Part shown: piece by piece, positions 11,001 through 16,624 of the stretch
How the letters are laid out: each line of letters starts with the position of its first letter
How positions within the stretch are numbered: the stretch's first letter is position 1
Source of the DNA: a virus
Virus record (IMG/VR): IMGVR_UViG_3300020536_000019
Location: 1-45,557 of that record
Length of the DNA: 45,557 nt
Reading direction: 5' to 3' (one strand)
The notes under the pieces: generated by a model
Told to the model about the DNA's origin: nothing
The model's input: the letters and a program-made list of their open reading frames with translations, nothing else
Databases searched by the model: none
Position numbers and translations under genes: made by a program

Positions 11001-12588
11001 TATCTACGGTATTATTGATATGTTAGAAGATGGGGCGTCAGATAAAAATCAAGGAAGCACATCATACAAAAATACCTTACTCGATATGGTCACGACCATA
11101 TTAGTTCAAAATAATTTTCAACACTTTATGCTACCGGCATATGTTAATTTTTATAATGTGCAAGATGCTGCTAAAAATCCAACACCTAGACCTGACGGAA
11201 CTTTAGAGGTTGGAAATATGATGTTCGGAACTTTTCTGAATGTTGATTATAGACAAAGTTCGCCAAAATTTCTTTGTTATTATGTTTCTAAACCAAGCGA
11301 ACATTTAAATATGAACGACAATGTTGATTATCGTTATAGAGACGACGCATTCGATCTAAGAAGAGCAAGCGATAATCCATTAGTAGAAAGTCAAGTTAAT
11401 AAAACAGATTGGGCAAAGTCTAATAAAGTGGTTGGTTTTAACGTGGATGTCACAAAACAAAATCAACAAATTTTTAAATCTTTTAATGTGTCACAAGATC
11501 CAGGAAAACCAACTTCAGAATCTTTGGAAATGTTAAATCAAATGGCGAATATTGATAGAAACAGAAGAAGCACAACACAATCGGTTTCATTATATAACTT
11601 ATATAAAAATAGAAGTTATGGTTGTTCGGTTGATATGATGGGGTGCGCCTTAATACAACCGATGATGTATTTTAATATAAGAAATATCCCCATGTTCTCA
11701 GGACCATATATGATTACAAGTGTGGAACATACAATTACAGAAGGAGATTTCCAAACAACTTTTTCAGGAACAAGACAACCATTCTATAGTTTACCATCTG
11801 TTGATAATTTTTTACAGACTTTAAACATAGAAATATTAAGTAAATTACAATCTAAAATTGTTGAAAACGAAGAAAAAACTAAAGCCGATTCTACCAATGT
11901 AATATTCCAAGCGGCAAACATCATTTCAAACTTGGGAACCGAAGATACTTTAACTAAAAATCAAGATTGTGCAAATCAATTGAATAGTAGATATAACGGA
12001 TTTACCGCCGTCGAAATTCCACAAGCAACTTCAGTATCAGCTAAAGATTTTGTAAGTTTAATAAGGGCAGTTTTAATTTCTAAAAATTATGACATAACTG
12101 GAGACACCGCAATCAGTATTGCGTCCATGACATTTACTTTTGCATTTGCTGACTCAGGAAATTCAAACGGATCTCAACTAAATGCTTTTGAAAACAATTA
12201 CAGCACAATTAATTTACAGGAAGTATATGGTGATTCATTTTTTGAATTTATAAATAGAAAATATTTTTGTGTATCAAGAGGAAATGATAACAATATTCCA
12301 ATTGTAAGTTTTAGAACAATTAGAGATTTTGTTGAGTTTGTGGTAAATAGAGTGTCAGGTGTTGTCGTTCTTTTAAATGAAGATTTTAACACATTAATAA
12401 ATGAAACTCCAAACGATCCTAAAATTGCGTATGTAAACGCACTTGCTAAAAGGTATGTTTTAAGTTTTCCTATTAACCAGAATCCTGATGTTTATACGAA
12501 AATCACCGAAGACGCAAATCAACTTAATAAATTAAGACAAGAAATTGGACAAGCTTATAATAAATTTGAGATTTTATGGAATACATGA
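5077..12588 (+). CDS. Giant baseplate hub-like protein (2503 aa)
   Basis: The ATG at 5077 lies inside the end of the gp53-like gene. An N-terminal beta-rich region (residues about 150-240; FFQLPYPQFTLTLKGYFGK and a following FTSRFDP) looks like a tail hub domain. Residues about 1140-1355 hold a Gly/Thr/Ser-rich insert with two related units, each ending in SGxTGGxGxYxTT. A Pro-rich linker lies near residue 1720-1750. Residues about 2180-2235 (MMYFNIRN...FSGPYMITSVEHTIT, then TTFSGTR) resemble the closing beta domain of gpD/VgrG/gp27-type hub proteins. It is more than five times longer than ordinary hub proteins. Together with the preceding wedge gene this suggests a central or hub-proximal baseplate protein. 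No lysozyme motif was found. Virion role likely; precise identity inferred. Confidence 0.65.
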   Translation: MVDKQENILVELDYDNISLIDPNKVIDEEGNVSDRLVRQEDLVMYANLECNVLPRTKLAVGSAMNDSSRTISVGKINFLNPGHKTFLNTAWSDELTGKDTLTGQGVNQPKQTAVKNPNKSDDYYIKQNLYSNGTPGAVDNGLLGMKSIKLKIDTSFLPVINIELEDVKGRTLFEGGNDSPYAAFFQLPYPQFTLTLKGYFGKAVKFPIMLQSFTSRFDPSTHNFSVSLQFYGYKYTLLSYVNFGALMAVPQMYNNVVTQTPVSVEQGNEIKSTQTATTPVVVSRGYQKMKEVYSIYKSKGLIDDNFPEITLQQLQYRLQNFIKTILQQFQDENMGVLTDMTVYQNNILNYQQNIFLFSNSSWFATYMDKDNPIVLKTNSQNVYLFKESTASFKVDAATKLESEVKKYNDVLAQNSVFGANGKYTIGGITTTSSIPVPITLQTFQKKISLDEIDLVKTYVSQKNAPTGDFKESDAVIQQFKTTLQAQLLKNFDVSYFFEGPKSFMTITDDVAKTAGEKRKQVETEITASLATKFNGQGNGSLGFVPSVRNILAVFYCQGEAFLRLLDDVHKKAWDQRENPYRRAAIFGSQTTAPSVDIKTSTQNNEPIYPWPQVIRESVGDDKKEKFEIIYPGDQTVASSYRAYNPEVWPEVEFVEQFIKGYTQRQTTANADTVVFETNSQPTRISLNSIDFAVSNEVFQNKEESKYFYEIYERLMLNSFYARFNKKSGYVYSMYEVEADNEAVNMLQSLGADNPFLIKKIKEYLLNSTNYVPFLKHISNQGQGESWQNFVRGEFVTPYIRNDVANPNVILNGDIFDALKSQPSVSLSNAKSLVNLDKYFTGTSITNEFDFVDTYPIIDFKWDKNNLANGRALNNVNEVYDTKNVISYNDIQKTLANFDLNDTVNDKRPFTHFNFLTFTGNSSIPSFKDFYNGRTYKNQFATEGNLFYENYDNFLSRNQTTSMLNSPYFINAIQKGVNNFRYNQRETSPYKLAAYLFLNSLPLATLREKYRTLSNGSVNDLDYIISTLKKFGAVHKLPYAWILKYGSIWHRYKVYKKTGKDILDDVWTDFNYKKNWDPANSATTYTYNLVIDGTPRSLVLDETTGTPSFTEINTGFYPQLIDDYNVFIQGLKLFSGQTQNNGNCFGLNISGSCTTYEVTGTCESNGTGITISSITNNLIQSGDTIFIPQFNANILITGQVSGVTGGTGSYTTPLPFNVSFSGLTFILGTYANVTNNSTAPVQVGQIFSGSSTTGVTIQKIVSGVSTPNLVCKVSSVSAQTFNFTVINPPIQVTQISNNVLSGGTIINGPFLSGDVQIISQISGTTGGVGLYQTTNIAPPTNSSFVVLNSYTQGISSTTIQSYLNDEKLLMFNTTNSNLFELPGFDPNNATRTMRVSPWSLLVRSNQEPDNYYILPSFGSDLNQAKEEAFKNGNMKVELSNNPSLFNGSVRLFWNCPQYGWFDNQKLVKNDPGTYLKQIINNEKDQQNFLISGKIDDYTNFEELFTTFETQLLDDFETHFLNFSRSIYDYVDILPTNLPTDGLIVTPQQSQNQVPDVEKSYQNFHLLMRNLMKVSKPVGTSPETKLQSAIDNQNTTFQQVLSGFLNYDIAFKFGNPSNFDKRLFYTFSTQFIENPINYSPYEFGNLPPEVSLAQSKTQNPKTWEALEYFVGYSQIPELEYKNSGSYITDFFIDMNVQFSEKNVEDFAPLIKIYASQKLNGFKMPESPPPLNVPPTNAVTNPSNVPTPTQVPPSPTGQGTAVELSTLTNGDTIVIYQNTPYKFAVLRDPSLTVIVQGQNVPQSNTTNQQLRDQVIQNYFGSLSINENDPQFVKSTVNILPSSQNSQVTTTTTTQQQAPVGYPTNLSIQTSSGNLSKFYKLMDNYIQQNNLYIGNVLNVLLPAVRKQLPNVFVGEDGGPTRAPLEAGFTEQTRVELWDTFKALNDSWIAGFDFESKTLFEDVLLVDRASRNVGDKIIVDIYGIIDMLEDGASDKNQGSTSYKNTLLDMVTTILVQNNFQHFMLPAYVNFYNVQDAAKNPTPRPDGTLEVGNMMFGTFLNVDYRQSSPKFLCYYVSKPSEHLNMNDNVDYRYRDDAFDLRRASDNPLVESQVNKTDWAKSNKVVGFNVDVTKQNQQIFKSFNVSQDPGKPTSESLEMLNQMANIDRNRRSTTQSVSLYNLYKNRSYGCSVDMMGCALIQPMMYFNIRNIPMFSGPYMITSVEHTITEGDFQTTFSGTRQPFYSLPSVDNFLQTLNIEILSKLQSKIVENEEKTKADSTNVIFQAANIISNLGTEDTLTKNQDCANQLNSRYNGFTAVEIPQATSVSAKDFVSLIRAVLISKNYDITGDTAISIASMTFTFAFADSGNSNGSQLNAFENNYSTINLQEVYGDSFFEFINRKYFCVSRGNDNNIPIVSFRTIRDFVEFVVNRVSGVVVLLNEDFNTLINETPNDPKIAYVNALAKRYVLSFPINQNPDVYTKITEDANQLNKLRQEIGQAYNKFEILWNT
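8590..9075 (+). repeat. Two diverged beta-rich repeat units inside the hub-like gene
   Basis: The units at 8590-8709 and 8951-9075 encode matching patterns: S-I-T-N-N-L-I-Q-S-G-D-T-I against Q-I-S-N-N-V-L-S-G-G-T-I, each followed about 20 residues later by Q-x-S-G-x-T-G-G-x-G-x-Y-x-T-T. A weaker related segment (VGQIFSGSSTTGVTIQKIVSG) lies between them near 8800-8860. Similar Gly/Thr-rich units are common in phage fibres and decoration domains. They look like an insertion in an otherwise different protein. Confidence 0.6.
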
Positions 12589-12600
12589 TATTTATAAATA
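12588..12600 (+). promoter_or_regulatory. Candidate TATTTAT promoter element
   Basis: ATATTTATAAATA, palindromic in its central 12 bases, fills most of the 19-base gap before the gene at 12608. It contains TATAAATA, the T4 late promoter box, as well as the TATTTAT form repeated in other gaps here. The promoter role is inferred. Confidence 0.35.
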
Positions 12601-12607
12601 AAAAACT

Positions 12608-12832
12608 ATGAGCACAAAAATTTTATTAGACAATTACCTTGGAAAAAATACAAGGGTGTCTGAAAAAGACATGGGTGACGGAACCAAACAAGTATGTGAT
12701 CTTGACACAGGTGATTGCTACACCCTTAGAATGAAAGACGGTCTTATCGAACGAGTAGATAATACCATGAAAACATTCAAAAAAATTCAAGTAGAAACCA
12801 CATCAGGTATAAAAACATTATTAAACGGATAG
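12608..12832 (+). CDS. Small protein of unknown function (74 aa)
   Basis: I do not recognise this protein. It is small and mixed in charge, with alternating turns (MGDGTKQVCDLDTGDCYTL) that suggest a compact beta fold and two cysteines spaced eight apart. No signal peptide or membrane segment is seen. The ATG at 12608 follows an A-rich leader (aaaaaact) after a TATTTATAAATA element, and the stop lies two bases before the next start, so it is cotranscribed with the Pro/Ala-rich coiled-coil gene. Its position at the end of the baseplate module suggests a late gene, but no function can be assigned. Confidence 0.6.
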   Translation: MSTKILLDNYLGKNTRVSEKDMGDGTKQVCDLDTGDCYTLRMKDGLIERVDNTMKTFKKIQVETTSGIKTLLNG

Positions 12833-12834
12833 AG

Positions 12835-13524
12835 ATGGGAATAGATGATAGAATATTAGAAGAAATTGCAAGATACAATTCTATAAATAGATATATTAAC
12901 GAACAAGCACCACCCCCACCACCGGCAGATCCGGCAGCGGCAGGAGCACCACCAGCAGATCCGGCTGCCGCGGGAGCACCACCAGCAGATCCGGCAGCAG
13001 CGGGAGCACCACCTCCACCACCTCCGACAGGAGAAGAACCAGCAGGAGGACCTGAGGCGGATCCTGATGTTGAACTTGTTGATCCTGATGAAGAAGAAGG
13101 AGAAGAAGGTGGGACGGAAGAATTAGATATTACGGATTTGGTTGATACACAAAAAACTATGGCCGATAAACAAGAAGAATATTTTACAAATCTTTTTGAC
13201 CAAATAAAAAAAATGGAAGAGAAACTTGCGGAAATGGACTCCTTGGTCTCAAAAATTGATTCATTAGAAAATAAAGTAGATAAGTTTAGACCAAAAACAC
13301 CACAAGAAAAACTAGCTCTTAGAAGCTTAGATTCAGGACCTTTTAAACAAAACTTGGCAGATTTTTTTAATGATAAAAAAGAGGAAATGGAAAAAACAGG
13401 AAAAAATGAGTATGTCCTAACACAAGACGAAGTGGAAAACTTTAGTCCGTCTGAAATTGAAAATTCATTCAACGAACCAATGGAAGATGAAGACGATATT
13501 TTATTAAACAAATTTAATTCATAA
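12835..13524 (+). CDS. Pro/Ala-rich, acidic, coiled-coil protein
   Basis: A 229-residue protein in four parts. Residues 1-24 form a helix ending RYINEQ. Residues 25-70 are Pro/Ala/Gly-rich and include three copies of PPADPAAAGA. A very acidic stretch follows (about residues 71-100). Residues about 100-165 look like a coiled coil (KKMEEKLAEMDSLVSKIDSLENKVDKF). The rest is a charged C-terminal domain. This layout fits a scaffold-like, tail-assembly or linker protein. The N-terminal helix ends in an I-N-E site of the I/L-x-E type cut by T4-type prohead proteases, so it could be a removable targeting peptide. It is the last gene before a strong terminator. I do not recognise the family; being a real gene is well supported by spacing and the amphipathic pattern. 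Confidence 0.62.
   Translation: MGIDDRILEEIARYNSINRYINEQAPPPPPADPAAAGAPPADPAAAGAPPADPAAAGAPPPPPPTGEEPAGGPEADPDVELVDPDEEEGEEGGTEELDITDLVDTQKTMADKQEEYFTNLFDQIKKMEEKLAEMDSLVSKIDSLENKVDKFRPKTPQEKLALRSLDSGPFKQNLADFFNDKKEEMEKTGKNEYVLTQDEVENFSPSEIENSFNEPMEDEDDILLNKFNS
12919..13008 (+). repeat. Three tandem 30-bp repeats encoding PPADPAAAGA
   Basis: The units at 12919-12948, 12949-12978 and 12979-13008 each encode PPADPAAAGA. They differ only at a few, mostly third-position, bases. They are far more GC-rich than the surroundings, and slippage could readily change the copy number. Confidence 0.9.
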
Positions 13525-13559
13525 AAATTAAGGTCGATAATTTCGACCTTAATTTTTTT
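13523..13559 (+). terminator. Intrinsic terminator closing the first baseplate module
   Basis: A perfect 15-bp stem (13523-13537 with 13543-13557, core AAGGTCGA/TCGACCTT) has a 5-base loop and runs into seven T residues (13553-13559). It overlaps the stop region of the coiled-coil gene. The A-rich 5' arm means it could also act on the opposite strand. Confidence 0.85.
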
Positions 13560-13569
13560 ACAATACTAT

Positions 13570-13598
13570 TTGACAAAACCTTTTTATACAATTATACT
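13570..13598 (+). promoter_or_regulatory. Sigma70-like promoter for the single-strand binding protein gene
   Basis: TTGACA (13570-13575), a 17-base spacer, then TATACT (13593-13598), 36 bases before the ATG at 13635. It lies directly after a terminator, where a new transcript must begin. The same bases also contain TTTG and a TAnnTTT element, which approximate the Bacteroidota vegetative promoter. No TATTTAT element is present in this gap. Confidence 0.6.
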
Positions 13599-13634
13599 TT
13601 TAACATATATAAACCTTTAATTTTTAATTACACA

Positions 13635-14498
13635 ATGGCGACAAATTCATTAGACGCAGTTTTACAACAGTATGAGAAATCTCAAAGTAGTTCTAACACT
13701 ACATCAAAAATGTCTTCTGAAGACCGAATGAAGAAATACTTCGCGGCTCTTTTGAAAGACAACGAAAAACAAGGGCAAAGAAAACTAAGAATCTTACCAA
13801 CGTCCGACGGATCTTCACCGTTCAAAGAAGTATGGTTCCACGAAGTTCAAGTAGATGGAAAATGGCAAAAATTTTATGACCCAGCAAAAAATGACAATGA
13901 GCGTTCCCCTTTAAATGAGGTTTATGAAGAACTTATGTCAACAGGAAGAGAGTCTGACAAAGAACTTGCAAAACAATACAAAGCTCGTAAGTTTTATATT
14001 GTTAAAGTTATTGATCGTGACAACGAACAAGACGGAGTAAAATTCTGGCGTTTCAAACACAATTATAAACAAGAAGGAATCCTTGATAAAATTATTCCAA
14101 TTTGGAAGGCAAAAGGTGATATTACAGATTCTGACAATGGACGAGATCTTATTTTAGAATTAACCAAAGCAAAAACTCCAAAAGGCGCGGCATATACGGT
14201 AATTCAAACGGTAATGTATGACGATCCATCACCAATTTCAAAAGACGAAACTCAAGGTAAAGAATGGGTTGAGGACAAAATGACATGGGAAGATGTGTAT
14301 TCTAAAAAACCTGTTGAATATCTTGAAGCAATCGCAAGAGGAGAAACTCCACGTTGGGATTCTGAAAAAGGTGGGTATGTTTATTCGAATGATGAAACCG
14401 CAGAAGTTTCTTTGGGTGGAAAGTCAACCTCAAAATCAATTAACGAGGTAAATGACCCACAGTCAAACGACGAAATCGACGAAAATCTACCGTTTTAA
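13635..14498 (+). CDS. 32: gp32-like single-stranded DNA-binding protein
   Basis: A 287-residue protein, close to T4 gp32 (301). It has a basic N-terminal region for cooperative binding (residues 1-50, RMKKYFAALLKDNEKQGQRKL). An OB-fold core follows (RKLRILPTSDGSSPFKEVWFHEV, broken here by my estimate at residues 50-75, and ARKFYIVKVIDRDNE). The tail is acidic and ends IDENLPF. It would coat single-stranded DNA at the fork and recruit the recombinase, helicase and nuclease encoded just downstream. Two points are unusual: I find no cysteine in the whole protein, so the T4 gp32 zinc ribbon is missing, and the last residues match the D-x-x-P-F tip of bacterial SSB. It has its own promoter and terminator, consistent with high, separately set expression. 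Confidence 0.85.
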   Translation: MATNSLDAVLQQYEKSQSSSNTTSKMSSEDRMKKYFAALLKDNEKQGQRKLRILPTSDGSSPFKEVWFHEVQVDGKWQKFYDPAKNDNERSPLNEVYEELMSTGRESDKELAKQYKARKFYIVKVIDRDNEQDGVKFWRFKHNYKQEGILDKIIPIWKAKGDITDSDNGRDLILELTKAKTPKGAAYTVIQTVMYDDPSPISKDETQGKEWVEDKMTWEDVYSKKPVEYLEAIARGETPRWDSEKGGYVYSNDETAEVSLGGKSTSKSINEVNDPQSNDEIDENLPF

Positions 14499-14513
14499 TT
14501 ATACAAAAAAATG

Positions 14514-14544
14514 GGGCACTTTTTATAGACAAAGTGCCCTTTTT
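14514..14544 (+). terminator. Intrinsic terminator after the single-strand binding protein gene
   Basis: A perfect 9-bp stem GGGCACTTT (14514-14522) / AAAGTGCCC (14531-14539) with an 8-base loop and five T residues. It makes the single-strand binding protein gene a single-gene transcription unit, at least for part of the transcripts. Confidence 0.88.
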
Positions 14545-14568
14545 CATTTATCTTTTAAATAAAAAAAT

Positions 14569-14790
14569 ATGAACAGGTTTATTGCAGAAAAACTAAAAGA
14601 AGCCCTCGTAAAAAAATATGAGGCAGAAATCGCAGACGCAGAAGCACGACTTTATGTTTATTTCACAAGTTCAGTAGGGATCGGAGAACACCCCCAACAC
14701 ACAGAAGAAATGGACAACTTAGTAGAACAACTTACAAACGCAAAAGATAAGTTAGATACAATTAACAATTTCCAAATTATTGAACTATAA
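14569..14790 (+). CDS. Small helical protein of unknown function (73 aa)
   Basis: Not recognised. The protein is almost entirely helical and charged. One helix lies at residues 1-30 (KLKEALVKKYEAEIADAEARL) and another at 45-70 (MDNLVEQLTNAKDKLDTINNF), joined by a SSVGIGEHPQH turn, so it is probably a helical hairpin or coiled coil. The start follows an A-rich leader (aaataaaaaaat). Its stop TAA shares a base with the ATG of the recombinase gene (TAATG), a strong sign of translational coupling, so it may assist recombination or replication. A mediator role like that of T4 UvsY is possible from position only; it is much shorter than UvsY and I see no sequence evidence. Confidence 0.6.
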   Translation: MNRFIAEKLKEALVKKYEAEIADAEARLYVYFTSSVGIGEHPQHTEEMDNLVEQLTNAKDKLDTINNFQIIEL

Positions 14791-15794
14791 TGGCTCTTAA
14801 AAAAAATGATTTTAGCTCAATTAAGAAGAAATTCTCTTCCGACGCTAAATACAAACCACAAAGATTTTTTGATCTTGGATCTGACTTTTTAGATGCGGTT
14901 GGACTCCCTGGACCTGCAATTGGACACCTTAACATGTATTTAGGTCACTCAGATACAGGAAAAACTACAGCACTTGTTAAAACCGCTGTAGACGCCCAAA
15001 AGAAAGGTATTTTGCCCGTGTTTATTATTACAGAACAGAAATGGTCTTTTGAACACGCCAAACTTATGGGGTTTGAATGTGAAGAAGTGGTTGATACTGA
15101 AACAGGTGAATTGACATGGGACGGTTTCTTTTTATTCAATAATAATTTTGAATACATCGAACAAATTACAGATTACATAAATGAACTATTAGACGCACAA
15201 GAAAAAGGTGAGTTAGATTATTCACTTTGTATAATGTGGGATTCAGTTGGATCAGTTCCATGTAAAATGACTTATGAAGGAAAGGGTGGAAAACAACATA
15301 ATGCAAGTGCTTTGGCAGACAAAATTGGAATGGGTATTAACCAAAGGATTTCAGGATCTCGTAAAGCGGATTCTAAATATGAAAATACCTTAATAATTGT
15401 TAATCAACCATGGGTCCAACTTCCAGACAACCCATTTGGGCAACCAAAAATTAAAAGCAAGGGTGGTGAGGCGATATGGTTAAATTCATCTTTAGTTTTT
15501 TTATTTGGAAATCAAAAAGATTCTGGAACTACAAAAATTACCGCAACCAAAGATAAAAGAACTATTAAATTTGCGGCAAGAACAAAAGTTTCGGTTATGA
15601 AAAATCATATAAATGGTCTTGGATATGATGACGGTAGGATAATTGTTACACCACACGGTTTTATCGCGGGAAAAGATACTGCCGAGGAAAAAACAAACAT
15701 AGAAAAGTATAAAAAAGAATACGCCGACTATTGGAAAGATATTATAGGTGTTGATGGTGATTTTGACTTGAAGGAAGAAAAAGAAGAAAACTAA
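14790..15794 (+). CDS. uvsX: RecA/UvsX-like recombinase
   Basis: A 334-residue RecA-fold ATPase, shorter than T4 UvsX (about 391). The Walker A motif is GHSDTGKTT (residues 52-60). A conserved glutamate region, IITEQKWS, lies at about 79-86 where RecA has its catalytic Glu. Walker B is LCIMWDSVGS (about 146-155). Later segments fit the L1/L2 region and RecA core strands (LIIVNQPWVQLP; KSKGGEAIWLNSS). It should form filaments on single-stranded DNA and drive strand exchange for recombination-dependent replication, working with the gp32-like protein. It is coupled to the preceding small helical gene and followed by an HNH insertion. Assignment to the UvsX rather than the RecA branch is inferred from context. 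Confidence 0.85.
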   Translation: MALKKNDFSSIKKKFSSDAKYKPQRFFDLGSDFLDAVGLPGPAIGHLNMYLGHSDTGKTTALVKTAVDAQKKGILPVFIITEQKWSFEHAKLMGFECEEVVDTETGELTWDGFFLFNNNFEYIEQITDYINELLDAQEKGELDYSLCIMWDSVGSVPCKMTYEGKGGKQHNASALADKIGMGINQRISGSRKADSKYENTLIIVNQPWVQLPDNPFGQPKIKSKGGEAIWLNSSLVFLFGNQKDSGTTKITATKDKRTIKFAARTKVSVMKNHINGLGYDDGRIIVTPHGFIAGKDTAEEKTNIEKYKKEYADYWKDIIGVDGDFDLKEEKEEN

Positions 15795-15825
15795 ATATAA
15801 ATTATAATAATTCTACTTTTATAGA

Positions 15826-15832
15826 TATTTAT
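15826..15832 (+). promoter_or_regulatory. Candidate TATTTAT promoter element
   Basis: TATTTAT lies 8 bases before the ATG at 15841 in a 46-base AT-rich gap after the recombinase gene. It is the same element found in most other gaps. Role inferred. Confidence 0.3.
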
Positions 15833-15840
15833 TAATATAT

Positions 15841-16002
15841 ATGGGAAGAAAAAAAATTGAAGATCATGAAAAAAAAGTAAAAATTGGTGTATCAGTTGAT
15901 CCTGATTTACCAAAATACTTTAAAGACAGATCAATAAACATTTCTTCCCTTGTTAATAAATTATTAAAAGATTATATCAAAAATGGAAACAAAAATTTGT
16001 AA
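15841..16002 (+). CDS. Small ribbon-helix-helix-like protein (53 aa)
   Basis: A short gene of 53 codons from ATG at 15841 to TAA at 16002. It begins MGRKKIEDHEKKVKIGVSVD; the sequence KVKIGVSVDPDL forms the beta strand, followed by SINISSLVNKLLKDY as two helices. This is the pattern of ribbon-helix-helix (CopG/CcdA-type) DNA-binding proteins. Such proteins repress their own operon or act as antitoxins. Its last 20 bases overlap the start of the HNH endonuclease gene, so the two are translated together. The likely role is autoregulation of the endonuclease cassette, although a general phage repressor is also possible. The fold call comes from sequence pattern only. Confidence 0.6.
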   Translation: MGRKKIEDHEKKVKIGVSVDPDLPKYFKDRSINISSLVNKLLKDYIKNGNKNL

Positions 16003-16624
16003 CAAATGTGGTATCCAAAAAGAATTGTTAGAGTTTAACAAAATGAGTAAAGTCAAATGTGGGGTCAGAAGTTATTGTAGGGAATGTCAAAAAATTGAAT
16101 CAAAAAAATACAGATTAGAGAACAAAGAAAAAATTAAAGAATATAACGATAGGTGGAATAAAGAAAACCAAGAATATTATAAAAAATATTTTGAAAAATA
16201 TTATATCATTAACTATGAAAATGAAAAATTAAGAAAACTTGAATGGTCTCGTAATAATAAAGAATATTTTAACAATTATAATAAAAAAAGAAAGCAGGAA
16301 GATTTATTATTTAGATTATCACTTGATATGAGAAATTCTGTTAATAGATATTTAAAATACCGATCAAAAAAAACTTTTGATATTGTTGGATGCACACCTC
16401 AAGAATTAAAAGAACACTTAGAAAAACAATTTAGTAACGGTATGACTTGGGAAAATAGAGTAGAGTGGCATATAGATCATATAATTCCATTATCTTCGGC
16501 AAAAACTGAAGAAGAACTTTACAAGTTATGCCATTATACTAACTTACAACCTCTGTGGGCGATTGAAAATATGAAAAAAGGAAACAAAATTGTTGAACCA
16601 TCTAATGGTATGATAAATGAATAA
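15983..16624 (+). CDS. HNH endonuclease with N-terminal zinc ribbon
   Basis: A 213-residue protein. Residues 6-35 form a zinc-binding knuckle (C6-x2-C9 and C32-x2-C35). A long lysine- and asparagine-rich helical linker follows. The C-terminal HNH nuclease has WHIDHIIPL (residues 162-170; H163, D165, H166) and NLQPLWAIEN (187-196). This is the layout of free-standing phage homing-type endonucleases. These cut DNA lacking the element and spread by repair. It overlaps the ribbon-helix-helix gene by 20 bases and the nuclease gene downstream by 8. Its A-rich coding sequence differs slightly from its neighbours and it sits between two replication genes, both fitting a recent insertion. Whether it is still active cannot be told from sequence. 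Confidence 0.88.
   Translation: METKICNKCGIQKELLEFNKMSKVKCGVRSYCRECQKIESKKYRLENKEKIKEYNDRWNKENQEYYKKYFEKYYIINYENEKLRKLEWSRNNKEYFNNYNKKRKQEDLLFRLSLDMRNSVNRYLKYRSKKTFDIVGCTPQELKEHLEKQFSNGMTWENRVEWHIDHIIPLSSAKTEEELYKLCHYTNLQPLWAIENMKKGNKIVEPSNGMINE

Noticed and set aside
12777-13511. 244-codon open frame on the minus strand opposite the coiled-coil gene
   Set aside because: Its Ser- and Gly-rich product is the mirror of the GC-rich repeats and acidic coding on the + strand. It overlaps two well-supported genes and has no leader of its own.
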